A DNA stretch of 16,697 bases, from contig JANWHR010000020.1 in NCBI GenBank assembly GCA_025450355.1, positions 1 to 16,697 of the forward strand. Reading direction: 5' to 3'. This document shows, piece after piece, positions 7,166-13,833 of this stretch. Source of the DNA: Micropepsaceae bacterium. Its GTDB lineage: Bacteria; Pseudomonadota; Alphaproteobacteria; Micropepsales; Micropepsaceae. A program made the position numbers and the translations under genes. Position 1 is the first letter of the stretch. Each line of letters begins with the position of its first letter. The notes under the pieces are model-generated. The model was not told where the DNA came from. It saw only the letters and a list, made by a program, of their open reading frames with translations, and did not search any database.

Positions 7166-7908
7166 TCGCGCCGGCGTTCAACGAAGAGCGCAAAATTGGC
7201 GAGGTCGTGCGGCGGACCCCGCGCGACATCGTCGATACCGTGCTGGTGGTGGACGACGGATCGACCGACCGGACCGCGGCGGTCGCGCGCGAGCATGGCG
7301 CCGAGGTGATTTCCTTCGACTGCGTGCGCGGTGTGGGGTGCGCGATCCGGGCAGGCTATGGCGAGGCGCGCCGCCGCGGTTTTGATATTGCCGTCACGAT
7401 CGCGGGAAACAACAAGGACGCCCCCGAAGAAATCACCCGGCTGCTCGATCCGATTTGCGATCAGGCATGTGATTTTGTCATGGGATCACGATTTCTGTCC
7501 GGTGGACAATATGGCGGCGACATGCCCGCGTACCGGAAGGCCGCAACCAGACTGCATCCGGTACTAACCGGATTTTTCTGCGGGAAGCGGTTGACGGAGA
7601 GCACAAACGGATTCCGGGCCCTGCGTCTGCCGGTGCTGGATGATCCGCGCATCAGGTTGAATCAACAATGGCTCGAAGGATATCAGCTTGAAGTGTATCT
7701 GCTGATGAAAATTCTCAAGCTCGGATACCGAACGGCTGAAGTGCCGGTGAGCAAGATCTATCCGCCAAGAGCGATCGGGAACACCAAAATCCGGCCCGTG
7801 ATTGACTGGCTCCATATGCTCACGCCGATCCTGATCGTGGGGTTTGGAATCGATCGCGCGTTTCGCACCCGATCCGGGGAAAGCTTGCGCCGGGCATCCG
7901 CGGGCTAA
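7138..7908 (+). CDS. Dpm1-like GT2 family glycosyltransferase
   Basis: A 256-residue GT-A fold enzyme resembling polyprenyl-phosphate mannosyl/glucosyltransferases. ILIAPAFNEE (8-17) is the nucleotide-binding start and VLVVDDGSTDRT (35-46) is the first acidic motif. GVGCAIRAGY (65-74) and LTESTNGFRA (152-161) also match, and EGYQLEVYLLMKI (180-192) is characteristic. In place of the usual DxDxQ metal motif the sequence reads IAGNNKDAPEEI (88-99). There is no paired C-terminal membrane anchor of the GtrB kind, only one hydrophobic stretch (about 223-238). It probably makes a lipid-phosphate sugar or glycosylates directly at the inner membrane. The ATG at 7138 is preferred because MYKSRKVILI leads straight into strand 1. 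An upstream ATG at 7093 would deepen the overlap with the acetyltransferase gene. The following gene encodes a membrane protein that may act with it. Confidence 0.85.
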   Translation: MYKSRKVILIAPAFNEERKIGEVVRRTPRDIVDTVLVVDDGSTDRTAAVAREHGAEVISFDCVRGVGCAIRAGYGEARRRGFDIAVTIAGNNKDAPEEITRLLDPICDQACDFVMGSRFLSGGQYGGDMPAYRKAATRLHPVLTGFFCGKRLTESTNGFRALRLPVLDDPRIRLNQQWLEGYQLEVYLLMKILKLGYRTAEVPVSKIYPPRAIGNTKIRPVIDWLHMLTPILIVGFGIDRAFRTRSGESLRRASAG

Positions 7909-7924
7909 TGCAAATACGGCTGTC

Positions 7925-8974
7925 ATGACAAACGCGGCAACGCGGGCTTATCAGCCGAATGCCTTCTGGCGCCGTCTGGGTTCGCGGCCGCTGCGCGCCA
8001 TGATCGGCGTCGCCTTTACCCTGTTGTTCCTTGTTCTTGCCTTGTCGCAGACGTCCTTCCGGACTGTCGCGGCGACCTTGGCGAAAACAGATTTCATCTG
8101 GATTTTGGCTGCGATGGGAAGCTATGCGGTCAATCTTTCGCTTCGGGGCTGGCGCTGGCAAATCATCCTGCGGTCCTCACATGTGCTTCCTTACCCGGCG
8201 GTCGTGCGGTTGTTGCTGGTTGGGTATGGTTTGAACGTAATCCTGCCTGCCCGGTTGGGAGAGTTGGCGCGCGCAGAGATGTTGAAAAACACGGCGGCGG
8301 TCAGCAGGACAGAGGCGCTCGCTTCCATTGTTATTGAACGGCTGTTCGATGGGCTCGCCGTCATCTCCCTGCTGTCGGTGGGACTGCTGCTTTCTCCGTT
8401 GCATCGTGATTCACAAAACCTGCTCACGAATCTCGCGTTGACGGGCGGGGTGGCGTTCGGTGCGATTGCCGTGGCGATCCTGCTGACGAATCACCTGCCA
8501 CTCGCAAGGCTGGCTGCAAAGTGGCGGATTGCAGGCCGCATTCTCGCCGTGCAGGATTATTCTGCAATCCTGCGCACCAGGCGCGGTCTGCTGGTGGCCG
8601 CCTGCACGCTCCTCATCTATGTCCCTGACACGTTGACGCTGTGGCTGATCGTGAAGGCGCTGGGCATGGGTCTGGGCTTTTCCGGCACGCTGGTGCTGGC
8701 GGGCGCGGCAAGCCTGAGCACCCTTCTTCCTTCGGGTCCCGCGTTCATCGGGCCGCTGCAGTTCGCCTATATGCTGGCGATACGGTTTTCCGGCGGGTCC
8801 GCTGCTCTGGGTATCGCCGCTGCCACGCTGGCGCAGACCTGCATATTGTTGCTGGTTGCGCTGCTCGCAACAGTATTGTTGGCCTTCCGGTTTGCCTGGA
8901 CAGCCGGGTTTCGCGCCGGCGGGACATCCGCAAACTTACGATCCATTCTGCCATCATTGGAGACCGATGCGTGA
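7925..8974 (+). CDS. Polytopic membrane protein of the lysylphosphatidylglycerol synthase TM / YbhN / AglD family
   Basis: A 349-residue inner-membrane protein with about seven or eight hydrophobic segments, the first at 26-44 and the second at 57-75. GYGLNVILPARLGELARAEM (100-119) and IVIERLFDGL (135-144) match the hallmark N..LP.R.GE..R and ER..D patterns of the UPF0104 family (LPG_synthase_TM). Members occur as the N-terminal half of MprF, where the domain flips a lipid, and beside GT2 enzymes in glycan clusters. A role in moving a lipid-linked sugar across the membrane is therefore plausible but not proven. ATG 7925 comes 16 bases after the previous stop, and the basic tail WRRLGSRPLRA before the first membrane segment fits an inside N-terminus. 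Its TGA overlaps the GTG of the aminotransferase gene, which implies coupling. Confidence 0.85.
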   Translation: MTNAATRAYQPNAFWRRLGSRPLRAMIGVAFTLLFLVLALSQTSFRTVAATLAKTDFIWILAAMGSYAVNLSLRGWRWQIILRSSHVLPYPAVVRLLLVGYGLNVILPARLGELARAEMLKNTAAVSRTEALASIVIERLFDGLAVISLLSVGLLLSPLHRDSQNLLTNLALTGGVAFGAIAVAILLTNHLPLARLAAKWRIAGRILAVQDYSAILRTRRGLLVAACTLLIYVPDTLTLWLIVKALGMGLGFSGTLVLAGAASLSTLLPSGPAFIGPLQFAYMLAIRFSGGSAALGIAAATLAQTCILLLVALLATVLLAFRFAWTAGFRAGGTSANLRSILPSLETDA

Positions 8975-10107
8975 CCGCTCCGCAGCAGACCGGAAAAACA
9001 ATTCCGCTCGTCGATCTGAAAGTGCAGTACCACAATCTCGGTAGTCCCATTGATGCCGCGATCTCGCGTGTGCTGCAACGCTGCGACTTCATTCTAGGTA
9101 AGGACGTGCGGCTGTTTGAAACGGAATTTGCCGCATATTGCGAAGTGCCACATGCGGTCGGCGTGGGCAGCGGCACGGATGCGCTGCATCTCGCGTGCCG
9201 CGCGCTGGGAATTGGGCCGGGTGACGAGGTCATCGTGCCGGCGATGACATTCGCTTCGACGGCATTCGGGGTTTCCCTGACCGGTGCGTGGCCGGTTCTG
9301 GTGGACGTTCGGTCCGAGGATGCGCTGATTGACCCGGCGCGGATCGAGGACGCGATCTCTTCCCGGACAAGGGCTATCATACCGGTTCACCTGTACGGAC
9401 GATGCGCGGACATGGATGCGATCCAGTCCATCGCGTCCCGTCACGGACTCGCGGTCATCGAAGATGCGGCGCAGGCGCACGGCGCGACCTGGCAGGGCCG
9501 TCGTGCAGGCGGTCTGGGAGATATTGGCTGTTTCAGCTTTTACCCTGGAAAAAACCTGGGCGCTTATGGCGATGGAGGGATGGTGACGACGCGGCGGAGC
9601 GATATCGCACAGCGGGTTGCCATGCTCCGCAATTGCGGTTCGCTCCAGAAATATCATCACGATGATATCGGCCTGAACAGCCGGCTTGACACCGTGCAGG
9701 CTGCGATCCTGCGCGTGAAGCTGAAATTTCTGGATGAGTGGAATGGTGAGAGGCGCCGGCGGGCGATGTATTATACCCGCGCCCTGGAGTCGGCTGGCTG
9801 CCAGTGCATGCCGGCGGGCGAAGGTTCTGTCTGGCATCTCTATGTGGTCAGAGTGCGCGGACGGGACCGCGTGCTGAGTTCGCTGCAGGCGCAGGGCATC
9901 GGTGCAGGAATCCATTATCCGTTCGCGATCCACGAGCTGAAGGCCTATCGGGCGCTCGGCTATGGGACGGGCGAGTTTCCGGTTGCAGAACAGTGGGCAC
10001 GCCGTTCCCTCAGCCTTCCTCTTTACCCGGAGCTTTCGCACGATGATATGGACCGGTGCATCGCGGCGCTGAAAACCGCGGTGGCACAGGTGGAGGACGC
10101 GCCGTGA
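8971..10107 (+). CDS. DegT/DnrJ/EryC1/StrS-family PLP-dependent sugar aminotransferase
   Basis: A 378-residue cytoplasmic aminotransferase that converts a keto-sugar nucleotide to an amino sugar, normally with glutamate as donor. GSGTDAL (67-73) binds the cofactor phosphate, EDAAQAHGA (164-172) supplies the pyridine-nitrogen aspartate D165, and FSFYPGKNLGAYGDGG (188-203) carries the Schiff-base lysine K194. NSRLDTVQAAIL (236-247) and GIHYPFAIHELKAY (313-326) are family landmarks. The GTG at 8971 forms a GTGA overlap with the previous stop and follows TTGGAGA (8957-8963) at about 7 bases, so the start is secure despite an open frame upstream. The next gene is an oxidoreductase that would supply the 3-keto substrate. 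WbpE-like transfer to C3 is the most likely role, though C4 aminotransferases share the same fold. Confidence 0.92.
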   Translation: MTAPQQTGKTIPLVDLKVQYHNLGSPIDAAISRVLQRCDFILGKDVRLFETEFAAYCEVPHAVGVGSGTDALHLACRALGIGPGDEVIVPAMTFASTAFGVSLTGAWPVLVDVRSEDALIDPARIEDAISSRTRAIIPVHLYGRCADMDAIQSIASRHGLAVIEDAAQAHGATWQGRRAGGLGDIGCFSFYPGKNLGAYGDGGMVTTRRSDIAQRVAMLRNCGSLQKYHHDDIGLNSRLDTVQAAILRVKLKFLDEWNGERRRRAMYYTRALESAGCQCMPAGEGSVWHLYVVRVRGRDRVLSSLQAQGIGAGIHYPFAIHELKAYRALGYGTGEFPVAEQWARRSLSLPLYPELSHDDMDRCIAALKTAVAQVEDAP

Positions 10108-11141
10108 TCGCAACCGCGCTGATCGGTACGGGCTACTGGGGCCCGAATCTGGCGAACGCCATTGTGCGAACCGGCAAAGCTGGTCTGGTATGGCTGTGCG
10201 ACACGGATCCCGCAAATCTCGCCGCACTGGCCAGGCGGTATCCACAGGCAAGAACGACCGAAATCGCCGCCGAAGTGTTCCGGGACGGGGCGGTTGACGC
10301 GGTGGTGCTCGCAACCCCCACCGTCACCCATTTCGAACTGGCGAGACTTGCCCTGACCGCGGGCAAGCACGTCCTTGTCGAAAAGCCGCTCACAACCCGG
10401 TCTGACGAGGCCGGATCGCTGGTTCGCCTGGCGCGCAGCCGTGACCGGATCCTGATGGTCGGGCATGTGTTCGAGTACAACGCCGCGATTCGCGCGGTCG
10501 ATGCGCTGATCCGGTCGGGCGAACTGGGCGAAATCTACTACATGAGTTTCGAGCGGACCAATCTTGGGCCGGTCCGGACCGACGTCAGTGCATTGTGGGA
10601 CCTGGCTGCACACGACGCCTCCATCATGTGCGCCTTCATGTCGGCCGCGCCGGTTTCGGTAACGGCCTCCGGCCGGTCCTATCTCAATCCGGGCATCGAG
10701 GACGTAGTGTTTGCGACTTTTGTGTTTGGCAACGGTGCCGCCGCTCACATCCACGCAAGCTGGCTCAACCCGAACAAGGTCCGGCAAATCACGGTCGTGG
10801 GCAGCAAAAAAATGGCGGTTTGCGACGATCTCGATTTGCGCTTTCCGGTTCGCATCTATGACAAACGGGTCGGACTGCCTCCTCCATCGGAAATCACGGG
10901 GACATTTCTTCAGCACAAAACACTGGTGATCGACACCGGTGCGACTCTTCCGGTGATACAGACACAGGAACCACTGCTAACCGAACTCGATGACTTCTTC
11001 ACTTCCATCGCAAAAAATGTTCGGCCCCGCGCGGATGGTGTGAGCGGCTGGCGCGTGGTGCGCACGATTGAAGCCGCCGTCGAGAGCATCGCCCAAAACA
11101 GTCGCACCGTGTCCGTGGATTTCGCCGCCGGCCAAATTTAG
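10104..11141 (+). CDS. Gfo/Idh/MocA-family NAD(P)-dependent sugar oxidoreductase
   Basis: A 345-residue dehydrogenase with an N-terminal Rossmann domain. The dinucleotide loop is ALIGTGYWGPN (5-15), the acidic ribose-binding end of strand 2 is LCDTDP (31-36), the catalytic-lysine motif is EKPLTT (93-98), and LMVGHVFEYN (117-126) follows. WDLAAHD (165-171) supplies the conserved histidine-aspartate pair of the C-terminal domain. Together with the aminotransferase it probably oxidises C3 of a UDP-N-acetyl sugar (or its uronic acid) before transamination, as WbpB/WlbA do. Its GYWGPN loop differs from what I remember of the classical WlbA start, so it may be a separate subgroup. GTG 10104 overlaps the previous stop as GTGA and has GGAGG (10092-10096) seven bases ahead, so the start is well supported. 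The residues preceding it in the open frame belong to the aminotransferase gene. Confidence 0.9.
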   Translation: MIATALIGTGYWGPNLANAIVRTGKAGLVWLCDTDPANLAALARRYPQARTTEIAAEVFRDGAVDAVVLATPTVTHFELARLALTAGKHVLVEKPLTTRSDEAGSLVRLARSRDRILMVGHVFEYNAAIRAVDALIRSGELGEIYYMSFERTNLGPVRTDVSALWDLAAHDASIMCAFMSAAPVSVTASGRSYLNPGIEDVVFATFVFGNGAAAHIHASWLNPNKVRQITVVGSKKMAVCDDLDLRFPVRIYDKRVGLPPPSEITGTFLQHKTLVIDTGATLPVIQTQEPLLTELDDFFTSIAKNVRPRADGVSGWRVVRTIEAAVESIAQNSRTVSVDFAAGQI

Positions 11142-11178
11142 CGCCTTGCTTGCAATCAGGAATTTTCGATCATCAGAC

Positions 11179-12891
11179 TTGCCGCTGCGCCGGTCTCTGC
11201 ATAACACCTTGTATCGCGTTCTAACTCTTTCGCGTGAATCGTGGATGTATTGGTCCGTATTTGCCGCAATCATGTTTGCGGCAGCGGTTTTGCGTGGATT
11301 TTGGACCTGGACACTGGGAGTGCCATATCTCAGTCCTGACTCGGGTACCTATATCGAACCTGTTCTGCAACATCCGTGGTGGCCGTTCAGCGAATTCCGG
11401 ACGGCCGGCCTGCCGGTGTTCTACCTGCTTTCCGTTTCGATGGCGGGAAGTCCGGTAGGCATACTGGTTGCCCAGAACCTGCTCGGACTGGGAGCCTGCG
11501 CAGCTGTGACGGTCGCGATCAGGCGCTATCTGGGATTGGGCCTCGCCTCATTGGTCATTTTGGTGTTCCTGCTGTTCAATCCGAAGGAGATGTCATTCGA
11601 ATATCGGGCATTGACGGAACATCTGTCGGCGATGCTTTATCTTTTGTATGCAGCGGTCGCACTCGCAACTCTCCGATTTCCAAAGTCATTGCGCATCGCC
11701 GTTACACTGGGGCTTCTCGTGCTCTTCAATGTGCTGGTGAAGCCGTCCGCGGTAGTTCTCGTTGTTTCCACCGTGATCCTGTACGCATTCCACGCGTGGC
11801 GTGAGCGGCAAAACCGGATCCGGTATTTTACCCGTGTTTGTGGAAGCTTCATTGCGCCCGTGGCAGGCGGGCTATGTCTCTATGTGATCGCATTCCGAAT
11901 CCAGTACGGCGATTACAGCATGACTCATTTCGGAGGCTATGTTGCGTTCGGTCCTGCAGGTCAGCTTGTCGATCTGGACAGCCCGAAATACGCCGGGATC
12001 AAGCGGGAACTGCGGCCGCTGATTGAGAGTTACCGGGCGAAATACGTGTCGAGGCACGAATATCTGACAGACTGGCTGGCATCCGGATCCGGTTCGCCCG
12101 GGACGGAGCGCGATTTCGGCAACCGGAGTCCCTACGCCATAATCAAGGCGCACGTCAGCAATCTTCCTGAGCAAATGCAGCAGCAGGCGATGAACAGGAT
12201 TTTCGGCGATCTGGCGTTTGAGGGTATCCGTGCCCATCCGTTCGAATACCTGCAATTGACCCGGTATGGATTCGTGAAGCTGCTCAGGGATGGGTACAGT
12301 TTCCTTTATTACCAGTACCTGCCATCGGCGCAGGTTCTGTACGGAAACGATCCATACGCGTCGAACCTGTTCAACTTGTCGGAGTGGCGAAAATTGCTTT
12401 TCGGCGCCTCTGGCAGAGCCATTCCGCAGACATGCCGCGAGGCGCTCCTGGTCCGCGCCTCGGCGAAGTGGCCGTTGCGTCCGTTTCTCAATGGAGCCGT
12501 ATCAGGTTGCCGTACCAGGCCGGATGCGTTTCGCCGCCCCAATTGGCCGCGCCGTGTGGATTACGTGTACTGGCTCTTAACGCAGCCATTGGAACAAATT
12601 TTTGACCAACTTCCGGTCTTGTCCCTATTGGGTTTGATCGTGATGGTTATTATTGGGCCACGGACAGAACGGCAGAGGGATGTGTTGATCGCAGCCGGCT
12701 TTCTCGCCCTCTGCTGCTTTGGCTACCTGCTGTTTCTTGCACTGGTCAATTTCACGGAGCCCGCCCGGTTCCTGGCAAATGTTCAGGGGCTGATGATGAT
12801 TTCCATGCTGCTCCTCACGGTCGGTGGACTGGAATCAATCGCCGTGGCAGCACCGCAATGGGCGCGGTCAATCCGGCCCCATCCGCAATGA
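11179..12891 (+). CDS. Large polytopic membrane protein, GT-C glycosyltransferase-like
   Basis: About 570 residues with many hydrophobic segments. The first (about 26-44) is followed by a short loop with YLSPDSGTYIEP (50-61), which resembles the acidic motif in the first outer loop of GT39/PMT-type GT-C enzymes. EYRALTEHLSAMLYLLYAA lies further in. A hydrophilic periplasmic-looking stretch (about 260-490) separates the N-terminal membrane bundle from two or three C-terminal segments containing NFTEPARFLANVQG. It may transfer a sugar from a polyprenyl-phosphate donor, perhaps the one made by the GT2 at 7138, but I do not recognise the exact subfamily; a polymerase or ligase is possible. The start is uncertain. 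The only nearby ATG (11245) removes the arginine-rich tail expected before the first segment. TTG codons lie at 11146, 11179 and 11209, none with a clear ribosome site. The 3' end converges on the minus-strand gene with a 5-bp gap. Confidence 0.7.
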   Translation: MPLRRSLHNTLYRVLTLSRESWMYWSVFAAIMFAAAVLRGFWTWTLGVPYLSPDSGTYIEPVLQHPWWPFSEFRTAGLPVFYLLSVSMAGSPVGILVAQNLLGLGACAAVTVAIRRYLGLGLASLVILVFLLFNPKEMSFEYRALTEHLSAMLYLLYAAVALATLRFPKSLRIAVTLGLLVLFNVLVKPSAVVLVVSTVILYAFHAWRERQNRIRYFTRVCGSFIAPVAGGLCLYVIAFRIQYGDYSMTHFGGYVAFGPAGQLVDLDSPKYAGIKRELRPLIESYRAKYVSRHEYLTDWLASGSGSPGTERDFGNRSPYAIIKAHVSNLPEQMQQQAMNRIFGDLAFEGIRAHPFEYLQLTRYGFVKLLRDGYSFLYYQYLPSAQVLYGNDPYASNLFNLSEWRKLLFGASGRAIPQTCREALLVRASAKWPLRPFLNGAVSGCRTRPDAFRRPNWPRRVDYVYWLLTQPLEQIFDQLPVLSLLGLIVMVIIGPRTERQRDVLIAAGFLALCCFGYLLFLALVNFTEPARFLANVQGLMMISMLLLTVGGLESIAVAAPQWARSIRPHPQ

Positions 12892-12896
12892 CAACT

Positions 12897-13712
12897 CTAC
12901 AATTTACGCCGGAACAGAAACTCCGTGTTCGCTTCGCCGGCCTTGATATTCTCCAGCCCGAATCCACGTTGGGCGAGGAATTCAATCACCTCCCGGTCGT
13001 AGGTGAATTCCATCGGCCAGCCGCCGAGCCAGTCGCGGATATCGACAAACAGGCTCATTCCCCGGAGGGCCTTTGTGGCCCTGGTCAGGAATTCCGGCAA
13101 CCGCCGCAGACTGCGGCCCAAATCGTAATTCCAGATATACCACCACAGCATCCGGTTCTTTTTCCATGCTGATGCGCGATTGTATTCCTGTTTTATCCGT
13201 AACCAGAATTCCGCGTCGGGGCGAACGTCGGCGGAGTAAAGCGCAATGTAGAGCAGACCGCCATCCGCGACGAGTTTGGCTGCGTTGGCGATCGCCTGCC
13301 ACACATTTCCGGTGTGATGGAGCACGCCCCAGGAATACACGAAATTCCATGGACCCAATGAAGCAATGAACCGGTCATCGAGAACATCGCCCCGCATCAC
13401 CTTCCAGTTTGCAGGATTACCTGCGCGTTTGTGGACCAGCCCGGTCGCCGTGACGGAATTCGGATCATAATCAAAGCTGCAAATCCTGCCGGCGCCAGCG
13501 GAGCAAGCCGCCGCGGAGTTGATGCCGCTTCCGCTGCCAATGTCCAAAAAATCGAGCCCCTTGAGATCCTCTCTTTTGAGAAATTCGAGCAGGTGCTTCT
13601 GCGCGATGCCGATCCGCTCTTCATCAAGCTTATGCCGCACAAAACGGGTCCAGTTGTGGCCGAACTCAAACCGGATGTCATTCTGTTGCGTGGAGTCACC
13701 GAGAGCGGACAT
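12897..13712 (-). CDS. Class I SAM-dependent methyltransferase, only minus-strand gene
   Basis: A 271-residue methyltransferase of a group common in polysaccharide clusters. RFEFGHNWTRF (14-24) is the N-terminal signature and FLDIGSGSGINS (55-66) is motif I. FDYDPNSV (80-87) ends strand 2, VYSWGVLHHTGNVW (125-138) is the motif IV region, and GGLLYIALYS (151-160) is strand 5. RGMSLFVDIRDWLGGWPMEF (217-236) and the ending NTEFLFRRKL complete the family pattern. The substrate is unknown; glycan or lipid-linked sugar methylation is inferred from context. ATG 13712-13710 is preceded on its strand by GGTGAG about 4 bases away. It is transcribed against all its neighbours. Its end faces the GT-C gene with 5 bases between stops and no hairpin terminator, and its start faces away from asnB across 121 bases, so it needs its own promoter. 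Codon use looks like that of its neighbours. Confidence 0.88.
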   Translation of the reverse strand: MSALGDSTQQNDIRFEFGHNWTRFVRHKLDEERIGIAQKHLLEFLKREDLKGLDFLDIGSGSGINSAAACSAGAGRICSFDYDPNSVTATGLVHKRAGNPANWKVMRGDVLDDRFIASLGPWNFVYSWGVLHHTGNVWQAIANAAKLVADGGLLYIALYSADVRPDAEFWLRIKQEYNRASAWKKNRMLWWYIWNYDLGRSLRRLPEFLTRATKALRGMSLFVDIRDWLGGWPMEFTYDREVIEFLAQRGFGLENIKAGEANTEFLFRRKL

Positions 13713-13833
13713 TCATCTCACCGTACGATCAAAGCTGTCGAGCCAAAACGCACCATCCGGTACAATCGAACCGGATGCCGCAATAGCACACAAGAGCAGA
13801 ACCATGTTCCGGTTTCTCACCATGATATAGCAG
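13713..13833. other. Divergent intergenic region
   Basis: These 121 bases separate the minus-strand methyltransferase from the AsnB-like gene and must hold at least the methyltransferase promoter, probably both. A TACAAT at 13761-13766 resembles a -10 box for the + direction. The hexamer 17 bases upstream, TCGAGC, is a poor -35, so I do not call a promoter. A perfect inverted repeat overlaps this hexamer. I find no ORF or terminator. Confidence 0.5.
13754..13777. repeat. 24-bp inverted repeat, possible operator
   Basis: The arms CATCCGGT (13754-13761) and ACCGGATG (13770-13777) are exact reverse complements around an 8-base spacer. The spacer contains most of a TACAAT hexamer. No T-run follows on either strand, which argues against an intrinsic terminator. 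The position in the divergent region suits a regulator-binding site, although a chance occurrence in GC-rich DNA is possible. Confidence 0.4.

Noticed and set aside
9094..10314. 406-codon minus-strand frame across the aminotransferase gene
   Set aside because: The + strand frame has a complete PLP aminotransferase with a catalytic lysine and good ribosome sites at both junctions. The antisense translation shows no recognisable domain.
12889..12905. Possible shared bidirectional terminator between the convergent genes
   Set aside because: The five-base gap and its surroundings show no inverted repeat or T-run, so no intrinsic terminator is supported.
13735..13766. Sigma-70 promoter with TACAAT as -10
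   Set aside because: The -35 position at normal spacing (TCGAGC) matches the consensus at only three of six bases, and the better match CTGTCG needs a 20-base spacer. I kept only the inverted repeat as a feature.
13799..13809. Short palindrome GAAC-CAT-GTTC
   Set aside because: Four-base arms are expected by chance in 121 bases and nothing else supports a binding site.
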